From DATLMR01 sp035634255 (lineage in GTDB: Bacteria > Acidobacteriota > Blastocatellia > UBA7656): a DNA stretch of 20,900 nt. Positions 14,731 through 20,900 of the stretch are shown here, in pieces. Each line of letters starts with the position of its first letter. The stretch's first letter is position 1. The notes below the pieces were generated by a model. The model ran no database searches. It worked only from the letters and a program-made list of their open reading frames with translations, and was not told where the DNA came from. Where the stretch lies: the NCBI GenBank assembly GCA_035634255.1, contig DASQDI010000006.1, forward strand, positions 1-20,900. Reading direction: 5' to 3'. Made by a program: the position numbers and the translations under genes.

Positions 14731-15563
14731 TGATGCCGGTTCCTGGCAAGCAGCCTCACCGTTACGTTGATCGCGAGGATCATGCCGACTAAGACCAGCG
14801 TAGCAGCCCAGGCCATCGAATGCCACTGGTCGTAGGGCGAGCTGGCGTAGTAATAAATCTGGTACGTGAGCGAGGCGATGGGCTGATTCAGGTCCGTGCT
14901 CATGTAGTTGTAGCTGAGCGCCGTGAAGAGGAGCGGGGCCGTCTCGCCCGCGATGCGCGCTATCGCGAGCATCGCCCCGGTCGCCACGCCGCCCGCCGCC
15001 GTCCTCAGCACGACGCCCAAGCTCATGCGCCAGACCGGCGCGCCGAGCGCGAGCGAGGCTTCGCGGAGGCTGTGCGGCACGAGCCTCACCATCTCCTCGG
15101 TCGTGCGGGCCACTATGGGCATCATTATGATCGCGAGCGCGACGCCGCCGGCGAGGGCGGAGAAGTTCCGCATCGGCCGCACCATGATCCCCCAGACGAA
15201 TACGCCCACGACGATGGACGGCACGCCCGTCAGGGTGTCTATCAGGAACCGGATGGCCGTGCCGAGCTTGTTCGAGCCGAACTCGGAGAGGTAGATTCCC
15301 GCCAGCACCCCGACCGGCATCCCGATGACCGACGCGACGCCGATGAGTATGAACGTGCCGACTATGGCGTTGGCTATGCCGCTCCCCGGCTCTCCGACCG
15401 GCTTCGGGGTGTTGACCAGAAAGCCGAGGCTCAGCTCGCGGACGCCGGTGACGCCTATGTAGCCCAGTATGACGATCAGGGCCCCGATGACCAGCACGGC
15501 CGAGACGGTCGTCAGGCTCGTCATCACCCGGCTCAGGAATTTGCGACGCCAGAGGCTATTCAT
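14727..15563 (-). CDS. pstA: Phosphate ABC transporter permease PstA
   Basis: A 278-residue inner-membrane permease with about six predicted helices, starting with a strong one at about 17-40 (TTVSAVLVIGALIVILGYIG). The EAA loop that docks onto PstB is visible as SLREASLALGAPVWRMSLG. TGVPSIVVGVFVWG and ARIAGETAPLLFTAL are typical PstA segments. GGAGG lies six bases before the ATG. It follows pstC by 36 bases and overlaps pstB by four. With PstC it forms the membrane channel for phosphate. Confidence 0.95.
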   Translation of the reverse strand: MNSLWRRKFLSRVMTSLTTVSAVLVIGALIVILGYIGVTGVRELSLGFLVNTPKPVGEPGSGIANAIVGTFILIGVASVIGMPVGVLAGIYLSEFGSNKLGTAIRFLIDTLTGVPSIVVGVFVWGIMVRPMRNFSALAGGVALAIIMMPIVARTTEEMVRLVPHSLREASLALGAPVWRMSLGVVLRTAAGGVATGAMLAIARIAGETAPLLFTALSYNYMSTDLNQPIASLTYQIYYYASSPYDQWHSMAWAATLVLVGMILAINVTVRLLARNRHQ

Positions 15564-15599
15564 GCCGGACCTCCACCGCGCTCTGAGATGATGCCGACA

Positions 15600-16619
15600 T
15601 CACGCATGAGAAGCCCTCCCCTGACCCCTGGTCACGCTCCACACCAGCAGCCTCGCGGCGGCGTTGATGATGAAGGTGATGACGAAGAGGATCAGCCCTA
15701 ATTCCACGAGCGCGTGCCGGTAGATTTCCGTGGTCGCTTCGGTGAACTCGTTGGCGATGGCCGAGGCGATTGTGAAGCCGGGGGCGAATAGGGAGGCCGC
15801 TATCTCGGGCCGATTCCCGATGACCATCGTGACCGCCATCGTCTCTCCCACGGCGCGCCCGAGCCCGAGTATGATCGCGCCGGTGATGCCCGACCGGGCG
15901 TTTTGGAGCACGACGCGCGAGGCCTCCCACGCGGTCGCCCCGAGCGCGAAACTCGCCTCGCGCTGCGAGCCCGGAACCGCGCGCAGCACGTCGGTCGAGA
16001 CCGCGGTGATTATGGGCACGATCATTATTGAAAGAATTATGCCGGCCGTCAGCATCCCGAGCCCGCTTATGTTCCCCCGAAAGATCGGCAGAAACCCGAA
16101 AGCCGACTGGATGGGCGGGTAGACATGATCGCGGAGCAGGGGCGCGAGCACGAATATCCCCCACAGCCCATAGACGACCGAAGGTATCGCCGCGAGCAGT
16201 TGCACGAGGAACGAGATGGGCGCCGATAAAGATCGCGGGGCGTGCTCGACCAGGTAGACGGCGACCCCGATGCTCACGGGCACGGCGATCAAAAGGGCGA
16301 GGACCGAAGAGACGGCCGTGCCGTAGATGAATGGCAGGGCCCCGAACTCTTCCGTGACCGGGTTCCAGACCTCGCTCCATAAGAATCCCGCGCCGAACTT
16401 CTGGAAGGAGAGGGTCGAATTGAGCGCCATCTCCAGGATGATCAAAAGGACCAGCCCCGCGATCAGCAGGGCGAAGGCGAGGGTGGAGGCTTTAAAGATT
16501 CGGTCGCCGACCCGGTCCGAACCGCGCAGCCACGCGAGCGGCGCGGAGAAGAGGCGGAGAGCCCCCGCGCTCGAAGGCTCTCTGTCGGTCATAATCGGTT
16601 TCATCGACGGGTTTGACAT
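15600..16619 (-). CDS. pstC: Phosphate ABC transporter permease PstC
   Basis: A 339-residue inner-membrane permease, partner of PstA. The first helix (about 46-66, STLAFALLIAGLVLLIILEM) is followed by a periplasmic loop (FGAGFLWSEVWNPVTEEFGA) typical of PstC. The EAA loop is SQREASFALGATAWEASRVV, and GLGRAVGETMAVTMVIGN is a PstC hallmark. The start is not certain: ATGs at 16619, 16604 and 16592 are all in frame, and none has a clear ribosome binding site, which suggests coupling to pstS, which ends 41 bases upstream. I give the longest form. Confidence 0.93.
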   Translation of the reverse strand: MSNPSMKPIMTDREPSSAGALRLFSAPLAWLRGSDRVGDRIFKASTLAFALLIAGLVLLIILEMALNSTLSFQKFGAGFLWSEVWNPVTEEFGALPFIYGTAVSSVLALLIAVPVSIGVAVYLVEHAPRSLSAPISFLVQLLAAIPSVVYGLWGIFVLAPLLRDHVYPPIQSAFGFLPIFRGNISGLGMLTAGIILSIMIVPIITAVSTDVLRAVPGSQREASFALGATAWEASRVVLQNARSGITGAIILGLGRAVGETMAVTMVIGNRPEIAASLFAPGFTIASAIANEFTEATTEIYRHALVELGLILFVITFIINAAARLLVWSVTRGQGRASHA

Positions 16620-16623
16620 GCGG

Positions 16624-16651
16624 AAAAATCATCGCTGATGGCCCGCGCCAT
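16624..16651 (-). terminator. Weak hairpin with T5 between pstS and pstC
   Basis: On the minus strand a 5-bp stem, ATGGC and GCCAT (16651-16638), with a 4-base loop is followed nine bases later by T5 (16628-16624). A small CATC/GATG hairpin lies directly before the T run. It is too weak to be a full terminator but could let the binding protein be made in excess of the permease. Confidence 0.3.
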
Positions 16652-16660
16652 TTCGCGCGC

Positions 16661-17764
16661 TCAGTTGTTCATCAGGAGCGGCTGCCCCTGGTGCATGATC
16701 GATCTGGTCTTCGCCTCGGCCTTCGCGACCACCTCCGCGGGGAGCGGCGCGTAGCCCATCTCGGACGCCATCCGCTGCCCGTCGTGGATCGCCCACCAGA
16801 GGAAATCGACGAGGGCCTTCCCCTTCACCGGCTCCTTCTGGTCCTTGTAAACGAGGAGGTAAGTGAAGGCCGATATCGGGTACGCGCTCGCGCCGGGCGC
16901 GTTCGTTATGGAGACCCGCAGGTCGTCGGGCATCTGGCCCGCGATGCTCGCCGCGGCCGCCGTGATCGATTCGAGCGTCGGCTTTACCATCTGACCCGCC
17001 GCATTCTTAAGCGTGACGACCGGGAGCTTCTGCTGCTCCGCGTAGATCAGCTCCACGTAGCCGATGGAGTTGGGCGTCTGCTTGACCTGCCCGGTGACCC
17101 CTTCGTTGCCCTTGGCCCCCAGAGCGTTGCTGCCCCCCGGCCACTGGACCGAAGTGCCCGCGCCGACCTTCTCTTTCCATGAAGGGCTCACTTTGCTCAG
17201 GTAATCCGTAAAGACGAAGCTGGTGCCGCTCCCGTCCGAACGGTGGACGCTCGTGATGCTGGTCGAGGGGAGGTTCAGCCCCGCGTTCATCGAAGCTATC
17301 GCCGGGTCGTCCCACGTCGTGATCTGGCCGAGGTAAATTCCGGCCACGGCCTCGGGCGTGAGCTTCAACTCGCCCTGCACTCCGGGCAGGTTGTAGGTCA
17401 GGACCACCGCGCCCAGCACGGTCGGGACGTGGAGGATTTCGCCCTTCGCATTCTTCAAATCCTCGTCCTTCATCGGCGCGTCGGTGCCTCCGAAATCGAC
17501 GGTCTGCTCCGACACCTGCTTTATGCCGCCGCCCGACCCGATTGACTGGTAGTCGAACTTCACGCCCGCATGACTCCTGTTGTACTCGCTGAACCATTTC
17601 TGATAAAGCGGGTTCGGGAAAGTCGCGCCCGCGCCCTGTAACCTCACCTCGCCGTTCGAGCCTGCGGCTCCCGGACCGTCTCCATTGCAGCCAGCGAGCA
17701 TTAACACGGACAGAGTCAGGGTCAATAAGCCGGCGACCGAACGTGACAAGCTTTTGTCTCTCAT
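16661..17764 (-). CDS. pstS: Phosphate-binding lipoprotein PstS
   Basis: A 367-residue periplasmic phosphate receptor. The signal sequence ends in the lipobox LMLAGC with lipidated C26, so it is membrane-tethered. Phosphate-binding segments are GAGATFPNPLY (44-54), IGSGGGIKQ (75-83), DFGGTDAPM (90-98) and the RSDGSGTSFVF block. I chose the ATG at 17764 because it begins the signal peptide and AGGAG lies 11 bases upstream; an in-frame start at 17914 would add 50 residues with no signal character. Pho-box-like repeats and a -10 lie directly upstream. It captures Pi and delivers it to PstCA. Confidence 0.95.
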   Translation of the reverse strand: MRDKSLSRSVAGLLTLTLSVLMLAGCNGDGPGAAGSNGEVRLQGAGATFPNPLYQKWFSEYNRSHAGVKFDYQSIGSGGGIKQVSEQTVDFGGTDAPMKDEDLKNAKGEILHVPTVLGAVVLTYNLPGVQGELKLTPEAVAGIYLGQITTWDDPAIASMNAGLNLPSTSITSVHRSDGSGTSFVFTDYLSKVSPSWKEKVGAGTSVQWPGGSNALGAKGNEGVTGQVKQTPNSIGYVELIYAEQQKLPVVTLKNAAGQMVKPTLESITAAAASIAGQMPDDLRVSITNAPGASAYPISAFTYLLVYKDQKEPVKGKALVDFLWWAIHDGQRMASEMGYAPLPAEVVAKAEAKTRSIMHQGQPLLMNN

Positions 17765-17773
17765 TATTCTCGG

Positions 17774-17831
17774 GGCTCCTCTACAGATTTTTACGGAACA
17801 GGCAGCATAAATCAGGGAGTATAGAGGAGCC
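17774..17831. repeat. 10-bp inverted repeat around the pstS leader
   Basis: GGCTCCTCTA (17774-17783) and TAGAGGAGCC (17822-17831) are perfect inverted copies 38 bases apart. The pstS-proximal copy contains the pstS ribosome binding site; the distal copy overlaps the -10. If a transcript started upstream, the two could pair and hide the ribosome binding site. Confidence 0.55.
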
Positions 17832-17871
17832 GCGTTACACTTTTGTAAAGCGCATGTGAACAAATGGTGAA
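17818..17871 (-). promoter_or_regulatory. Pho-box-like direct repeats and -10 of the pst operon
   Basis: On the minus strand, TTCACC (17871-17866), TTCACA (17860-17855) and TTTACA (17849-17844) recur with an exact 11-bp period. A weaker fourth unit, GTAACG, follows at 17838-17833. Nine bases later comes TATACT (17823-17818), a good -10. A Pho box in place of the -35 is the layout of PhoB/PhoP-activated promoters. The start point would be near 17811, 47 bases before pstS. Confidence 0.72.
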
Positions 17872-17911
17872 ATCCCGGCGGGCCCTGCCGGAAGAAGCCG
17901 TAAAGGGGCGG

Positions 17912-17939
17912 CAATAAAAGAGCGCGCGCGGGCGCGGGG
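17912..17939 (-). terminator. Possible terminator after the PiT gene
   Basis: On the minus strand a GC-only stretch (CCGCGCCCGCGCGCGC) that can fold on itself is followed by TCTTTTATT (17920-17912). It lies 47 bases after the PiT stop and before the pst promoter, where a terminator is needed. The stem is repetitive and its exact fold is unclear. Confidence 0.4.
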
Positions 17940-17986
17940 CGACGCGGAGAGTCTACAGGGGGCGTTAAATCTGTTTACGCGGGCGG

Positions 17987-19012
17987 CTAAAACCTGTGCA
18001 GAAGCTCGATGAGCCAGAAGGTCAGGGCGGCGATCAGGGCCGACATGGGGATGGTGAGTACCCACGCCCAGACCACCCTCGAAGCCACGCCCCAGCGGAC
18101 GGCCGAGAGCCTCCGCGTGGCGCCCACTCCGACTATCGCCCCGGTGATGGTGTGCGTGGTGCTCACGGGGATGCCTCCGTAGGTGGCCATGTAGATGGCC
18201 GCGGCCCCCGCGGTCTCCGCCGCGAAGCCGCCCACGGGTTTGAGCTTGGTCAGGCGCGAGCCCATGGTGCGGACGATCCGCCAGCCGCCCGAGAGCGTGC
18301 CGAGCGCGATTGCGGCGTGACAGGTGAGCACGACCCAGAGGGGGATCTCCTCGGTGGCGTTCGGGTTCACGTTCGAGGCGACGAGCACGCCCGCGATGAT
18401 GCCCATCGTCTTCTGCGCGTCGTTGCCCCCGTGCCCCAGGCTGTAGAGGGCCGCGGAGACCAGCTGCCCCTTGCGAAAGATTTTATCGACCCTGTCGGGC
18501 GAGTAGCGGCGGAATATCCAGAGGATCGCGACCATTAAGGAGAACCCGAGCAGCATCCCGACCATCGGGGAGATTATGATGAACGAGCCCGTCTTTATCC
18601 ACCCTTCGGGCTTCAGCAGCCCCTCGACCCCCCTGTGGGCCGCCATGGCCGCGCCGGCGTAAGCGCCCACCAGGGCGTGCGAGGAGCTCGACGGGAGGCC
18701 GTAATACCAGGTGATCACGTCCCAGATTATCGCCCCGAGCAGGCCGCAGAGCAGGACCCAGAGCTGCCACCGCTCGTCTATTATCTTGATGTTGATGAGG
18801 TCGCCGCCGATGGTCTTGGCCACGTAGGTCCCGAAGACCGCGAAGGCGACGAAGTTGAAGAAGGCGGCCCATATGACCGCGAGCCCCGGCGAGAGCACGC
18901 GCGTAGAGACGACCGTGGCTATGGAGTTGGCCGCGTCGTGCCACCCGTTGACATAATCGAATACTAAAGCGACTACGATGATTAGAAGGACAAACGCCAT
19001 CAGCGTTGTCAT
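17987..19012 (-). CDS. pit: PiT-family inorganic phosphate transporter
   Basis: A 341-residue, polytopic inner-membrane carrier that moves neutral metal-phosphate with protons or sodium at lower affinity than Pst. Both family signatures are present: GWHDAANSIATVVSTR (23-38) and LGHGGNDAQKTMG (192-204). YGLPSSSSHALVG (104-116) and VSTTHTITGAIVG are the matching repeat halves of the inverted-topology fold. I chose the ATG at 19012 with GGAGG nine bases upstream; the TTG immediately before it is also possible. It follows the DUF47 gene by 18 bases, the usual pairing. Confidence 0.94.
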   Translation of the reverse strand: MTTLMAFVLLIIVVALVFDYVNGWHDAANSIATVVSTRVLSPGLAVIWAAFFNFVAFAVFGTYVAKTIGGDLINIKIIDERWQLWVLLCGLLGAIIWDVITWYYGLPSSSSHALVGAYAGAAMAAHRGVEGLLKPEGWIKTGSFIIISPMVGMLLGFSLMVAILWIFRRYSPDRVDKIFRKGQLVSAALYSLGHGGNDAQKTMGIIAGVLVASNVNPNATEEIPLWVVLTCHAAIALGTLSGGWRIVRTMGSRLTKLKPVGGFAAETAGAAAIYMATYGGIPVSTTHTITGAIVGVGATRRLSAVRWGVASRVVWAWVLTIPMSALIAALTFWLIELLHRF

Positions 19013-19030
19013 CAATAACGGCCTCCGCTG

Positions 19031-19642
19031 CTACTTGTTTTTGACCACCACCGCTTCGAGCGCTTCGGCAACATCCTTGCAGCGATCAATCGAATTTTCT
19101 AAAGACTCGTATATCGACATCCACTTGATTACCTCGATTGGGTCCTTCTCTTCCCTGAAGAGGCGGCGGATGGCGTCCCTGTAGAGCGAGTCGGCCCGCT
19201 TCTCAAGCTCGCTTATGTTGGCGCAGTGCTCGCCGAAAACCTTGCCGCGTTCGAGCAGGGTGAAGGCGTCGTGAATCTCGACGGCCGCCCTGCTCAAAAG
19301 GTTCGCGATCTCAGCCGCTTCGGGCTTCGGCGACGTGATGCCGTAAATCTCAAGCCTGCGCGCGAGGTCGTTGATCATGTCTATGACGTCGTCAAGCTCG
19401 TTCGTGAGCAGGTATATGTCTTCGCGGTCGAAGGGGGTGATGAAGCTGGAATTAAGCTTCTGAGTTATCTTCGCGACCATGTCGTCGCACTCGACCTCGA
19501 CCCGCTTTATCTGCTCGGCGTACTGCGCGTGATTCTGGTAATCCTTGAACAATCTCGCGAAGAGGTCCCCGCCGTCCTTGACCTTCGCCGCAAGCTGGTT
19601 CAGCATTGCAAAATACTTCTCTTCGCGCGGAATCAGACGCAT
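19031..19642 (-). CDS. DUF47 (PhoU-like) partner of PiT
   Basis: A 203-residue helical protein of the DUF47 family, a distant relative of PhoU that is commonly cotranscribed with pit. Landmarks are FARLFKDYQNHAQYAEQI near the start, the FITPFDREDIYLLTNELDDVIDMI segment in the middle and PIEVIKWMSIYESLENSID near the end. Acidic residues in these helices match the family's predicted metal sites. It probably modulates or assists PiT at the membrane; the mechanism is not settled. AGGAGG lies about five bases before the ATG. The control region at 19678-19837 lies just upstream. Confidence 0.92.
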   Translation of the reverse strand: MRLIPREEKYFAMLNQLAAKVKDGGDLFARLFKDYQNHAQYAEQIKRVEVECDDMVAKITQKLNSSFITPFDREDIYLLTNELDDVIDMINDLARRLEIYGITSPKPEAAEIANLLSRAAVEIHDAFTLLERGKVFGEHCANISELEKRADSLYRDAIRRLFREEKDPIEVIKWMSIYESLENSIDRCKDVAEALEAVVVKNK

Positions 19643-19677
19643 AGACCCTCCTGAAATTCCCTATCCCCGCCCTTCTC

Positions 19678-19705
19678 GTTACATTCGCTTAACATGGATT
19701 TTACT
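19678..19705 (+). promoter_or_regulatory. Pho-box-like repeats over the DUF47-pit start region, facing away from the genes
   Basis: On the plus strand, GTTACA (19678-19683), TTAACA (19689-19694) and TTTACT (19700-19705) recur with an exact 11-bp period. They overlap the end of the -10 and the predicted start point of the minus-strand promoter at 19704-19732. A regulator bound here should block transcription. Confidence 0.6.
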
Positions 19706-19732
19706 AATACCTGCTCGCAGGGCATAAGTCAA
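19704..19732 (-). promoter_or_regulatory. Promoter of the DUF47-pit operon
   Basis: On the minus strand, TTGACT (19732-19727) and TATTAG (19709-19704) are separated by exactly 17 bases. This is the best sigma-70-like pair in the window. The start would be near 19697, 55 bases before DUF47. Confidence 0.6.
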
Positions 19733-19820
19733 CTCGTTCGCCATTCCATCCGTTGACCCTTAGGTAATTCATACGGAGCTGTTTAAGCGCCGCCCTGCGG
19801 AAACTGGCCGGGCGGGTGAG

Positions 19821-19837
19821 TGTAAACGGAATGTAAC
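19821..19837 (-). promoter_or_regulatory. Distal Pho-box-like repeat pair
   Basis: On the minus strand, GTTACA (19837-19832) and TTTACA (19826-19821) are 11 bp apart. The first nine bases, GTTACATTC, are identical to those of the plus-strand cluster at 19678, so the two sites face each other about 120 bases apart. Confidence 0.5.
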
Positions 19838-19877
19838 GCGCGGCAGGCCGGGGGGCGGAAAATGTCGAATCATCCAG

Positions 19878-19933
19878 GCCCCGCGGGGGCGACCTGCGGT
19901 GCCCGAGCGGCCGGCGCATCGCTCCCGCGGGGC
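19878..19933. repeat. GC-rich inverted repeat after the 40-residue gene
   Basis: GCCCCGCGGG (19878-19887) and CCCGCGGGGC (19924-19933) are perfect inverted copies, extendable by three pairs with one G-T, around a loop of about 30 bases. It begins ten bases after the small gene's stop on the minus strand. There is no T run, so a factor-dependent stop or RNA-stabilising end is more likely than an intrinsic terminator. Confidence 0.45.
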
Positions 19934-19942
19934 TCGAATGAG

Positions 19943-20065
19943 TTAGCAATTGACGTAACCGAGCGCCCAGAAGATGATGATGAAGATAAGCACCGTGGAG
20001 AAACAGCCACCGCCCAGTTTCTTAGCCCCATACCCGGCGATCAGAGCGCGAAAGAGATTGTTCAT
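19943..20065 (-). CDS. 40-residue single-helix membrane protein
   Basis: This small protein starts MNNLFRALIAGYGAKKLGGG and ends with one strong hydrophobic helix (about 21-37, CFSTVLIFIIIFWALGY). The AKKLGGGC motif before a C-terminal helix resembles short membrane proteins I have seen in several phyla, but I know of no assigned function. The start is well supported: AGGAG lies seven bases before the ATG, and a promoter lies at 20200-20227. A longer in-frame start at 20140 has no such site. It is a stand-alone gene; a large inverted repeat follows it. Confidence 0.72.
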   Translation of the reverse strand: MNNLFRALIAGYGAKKLGGGCFSTVLIFIIIFWALGYVNC

Positions 20066-20199
20066 GTATTGGCTCCTGAATCCTGCATGCGCAGCTCGTG
20101 AGTCGGCAGACGAGAGCAGGCATGAGTTCTTCGATCCCAATCGGAAAGATTTAAAAGGCAGGCACGCGAGCCGCCCGGCTCACACAGCGCACAAACAAT

Positions 20200-20227
20200 A
20201 TAATACTTGATCCCGCCGTGATTACAA
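20200..20227 (-). promoter_or_regulatory. Candidate promoter for the 40-residue membrane protein
   Basis: On the minus strand, TTGTAA (20227-20222) and TATTAT (20205-20200) are 16 bases apart, in an AT-rich patch in otherwise GC-rich DNA. This leaves a 5' leader of about 125 bases containing only a short GAGCC/GGCTC hairpin. Confidence 0.5.
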
Positions 20228-20275
20228 CACGGAGCGCTCGTTGTTGCCGCCCCGTGTCGTGATCACAGACCCGCT

Positions 20276-20900
20276 TTATTGATTCGCCCCTATCGGGTCG
20301 CCCGCCGGGGGAGGCAGCGGCACCGTCTGCCTGCGCGGGGCGTCGGGCCGGGTCAGGAACCGCTCTATGTCGTCCTTCACCGCCCGCCTGTGCGCGGACG
20401 CGGCGGGGGTCGAGGGCAGGTTCAGCAACGCGGCGATCTGCCGCAGACCGTCGGAGGCGACGGCCCTCACCTGCGGGGAGGCGTCGGGATTTGCGGAGAG
20501 GTCCATCAACCGCGTCACCGTGATGCTTTCTACCGCGCGCGCGACGGTCTGGTGGTACGCATTCGCCGGAGGCGCGGCCTTCCACGTGCGCGCGATGAGG
20601 GCGTCGACCACCTCTTTGAAGTCCGGGTTGGCCGGGTTGTGCGAGTGGAACTCGATGAGCCGCGCGGCCCTTTCGTGCTGGAGCAGGGCGGAGATCGCGA
20701 GGTCCGAGGCTATCGTGGCGGCGGCTATGGGGTCGAACGTGGGGTCCGTGCGGCCGGGGAACAACTCGGTCGTCCCGCCCCCGTAGGCGAACGCGCGCGG
20801 GGGGATCGACTCCAGAATGCGCGGGGGGATCGCGAGCGCGTCCACCTTCAACGTGTCGAGGACCGCGTTGAGCGCCGCGCGCTGGCGGGCCGCGGGGACG
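20276..20900 (-). CDS. DUF4953-type zinc-dependent metalloprotease, C-terminal part (cut by window edge)
   Basis: Only the last 207 residues are visible; the frame stays open to the right edge, so the start and the HExxH catalytic region lie outside. The visible part resembles the C-terminal region of large exported bacterial zinc metalloproteases of the DUF5117/DUF4953 type. It has the ARQRAALNAVLDTLKVDALAI stretch (read through the edge), then IPPRAFAYGGGTTELFPGR, the FDPIAAATIASDLAISALL helix with HERAARLIEFHS, and a helical end containing SPQVRAVASDGLRQIAALL. It ends in a Pro-rich tail (TVPLPPPAGD). The family name is from recall of this layout. If right, the whole protein would be about 800-900 residues and secreted. 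Confidence 0.75.
   Translation of the reverse strand, partial: VPAARQRAALNAVLDTLKVDALAIPPRILESIPPRAFAYGGGTTELFPGRTDPTFDPIAAATIASDLAISALLQHERAARLIEFHSHNPANPDFKEVVDALIARTWKAAPPANAYHQTVARAVESITVTRLMDLSANPDASPQVRAVASDGLRQIAALLNLPSTPAASAHRRAVKDDIERFLTRPDAPRRQTVPLPPPAGDPIGANQ

Noticed and set aside
17765..17914. Longer PstS start at 17914
   Set aside because: Would place 50 residues before the lipoprotein signal peptide and translate the Pho box and -10 region.
19704..19949. 81-codon minus-strand frame over the pit control region
   Set aside because: No ribosome binding site or domain; it covers the promoter and Pho-box-like repeats.

Overview
The window is GC-rich, densely coded bacterial DNA. 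A kinase with a TolB-like and HEAT tail, a DUF4953-type zinc metalloprotease and a PiT/DUF47 pair next to a complete pst-pho operon suggest Acidobacteriota, perhaps Blastocatellia. That placement is inferred from gene content, not from a marker gene.

Positions 1-1048 are an accessory stretch. The main item is a minus-strand gene (67-453) for a two-core microviridin-type graspetide (omega-ester peptide) precursor. It has a PFFSRYLEGQ leader helix and two TxKFPSDxDE cores. Its ATP-grasp ligases are not in the window; if the operon is ordinary they lie to the left of position 1. A short hydrophobic ORF (617-778) follows, in a stretch otherwise without convincing genes.

Positions 1049-3286 hold a membrane-anchored hypothetical protein, a DUF72 protein and a DUF429 protein. 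Positions 3368-6329 form a plus-strand group: benzoate-CoA-ligase-like enzyme, creatininase-family amidohydrolase and 4HBT-type thioesterase. The first two overlap by ATGA. The group looks like activation, modification and release of a carboxylic acid through a CoA ester; the substrate is unknown.

Positions 6339-19642 are all on the minus strand and mostly serve phosphate. In transcription order they are: DUF47 and PiT (low-affinity Pi uptake); pstS, pstC, pstA, pstB (high-affinity uptake); phoU, phoB, phoR (sensing and control); then a secreted purple-acid-phosphatase-like enzyme with a HEAT-like N-terminus, a Ser/Thr kinase with TolB-like and HEAT domains, and a ROK sugar kinase. Direct repeats with an 11-bp period, close to (G/T)T(T/A/C)ACA, look like Pho boxes. 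They lie just upstream of a -10 before pstS, and on top of the start region of the DUF47-PiT promoter in the opposite orientation. This fits PhoB activating pst and repressing pit. A hairpin followed by T4 separates pstB from phoU-phoB-phoR.

Positions 19643-20900 contain the pit control region, a 40-residue membrane protein with a good promoter and ribosome binding site, and the C-terminal part of a DUF4953-type metalloprotease cut by the window edge. I see no tRNA, rRNA, CRISPR array or insertion sequence.
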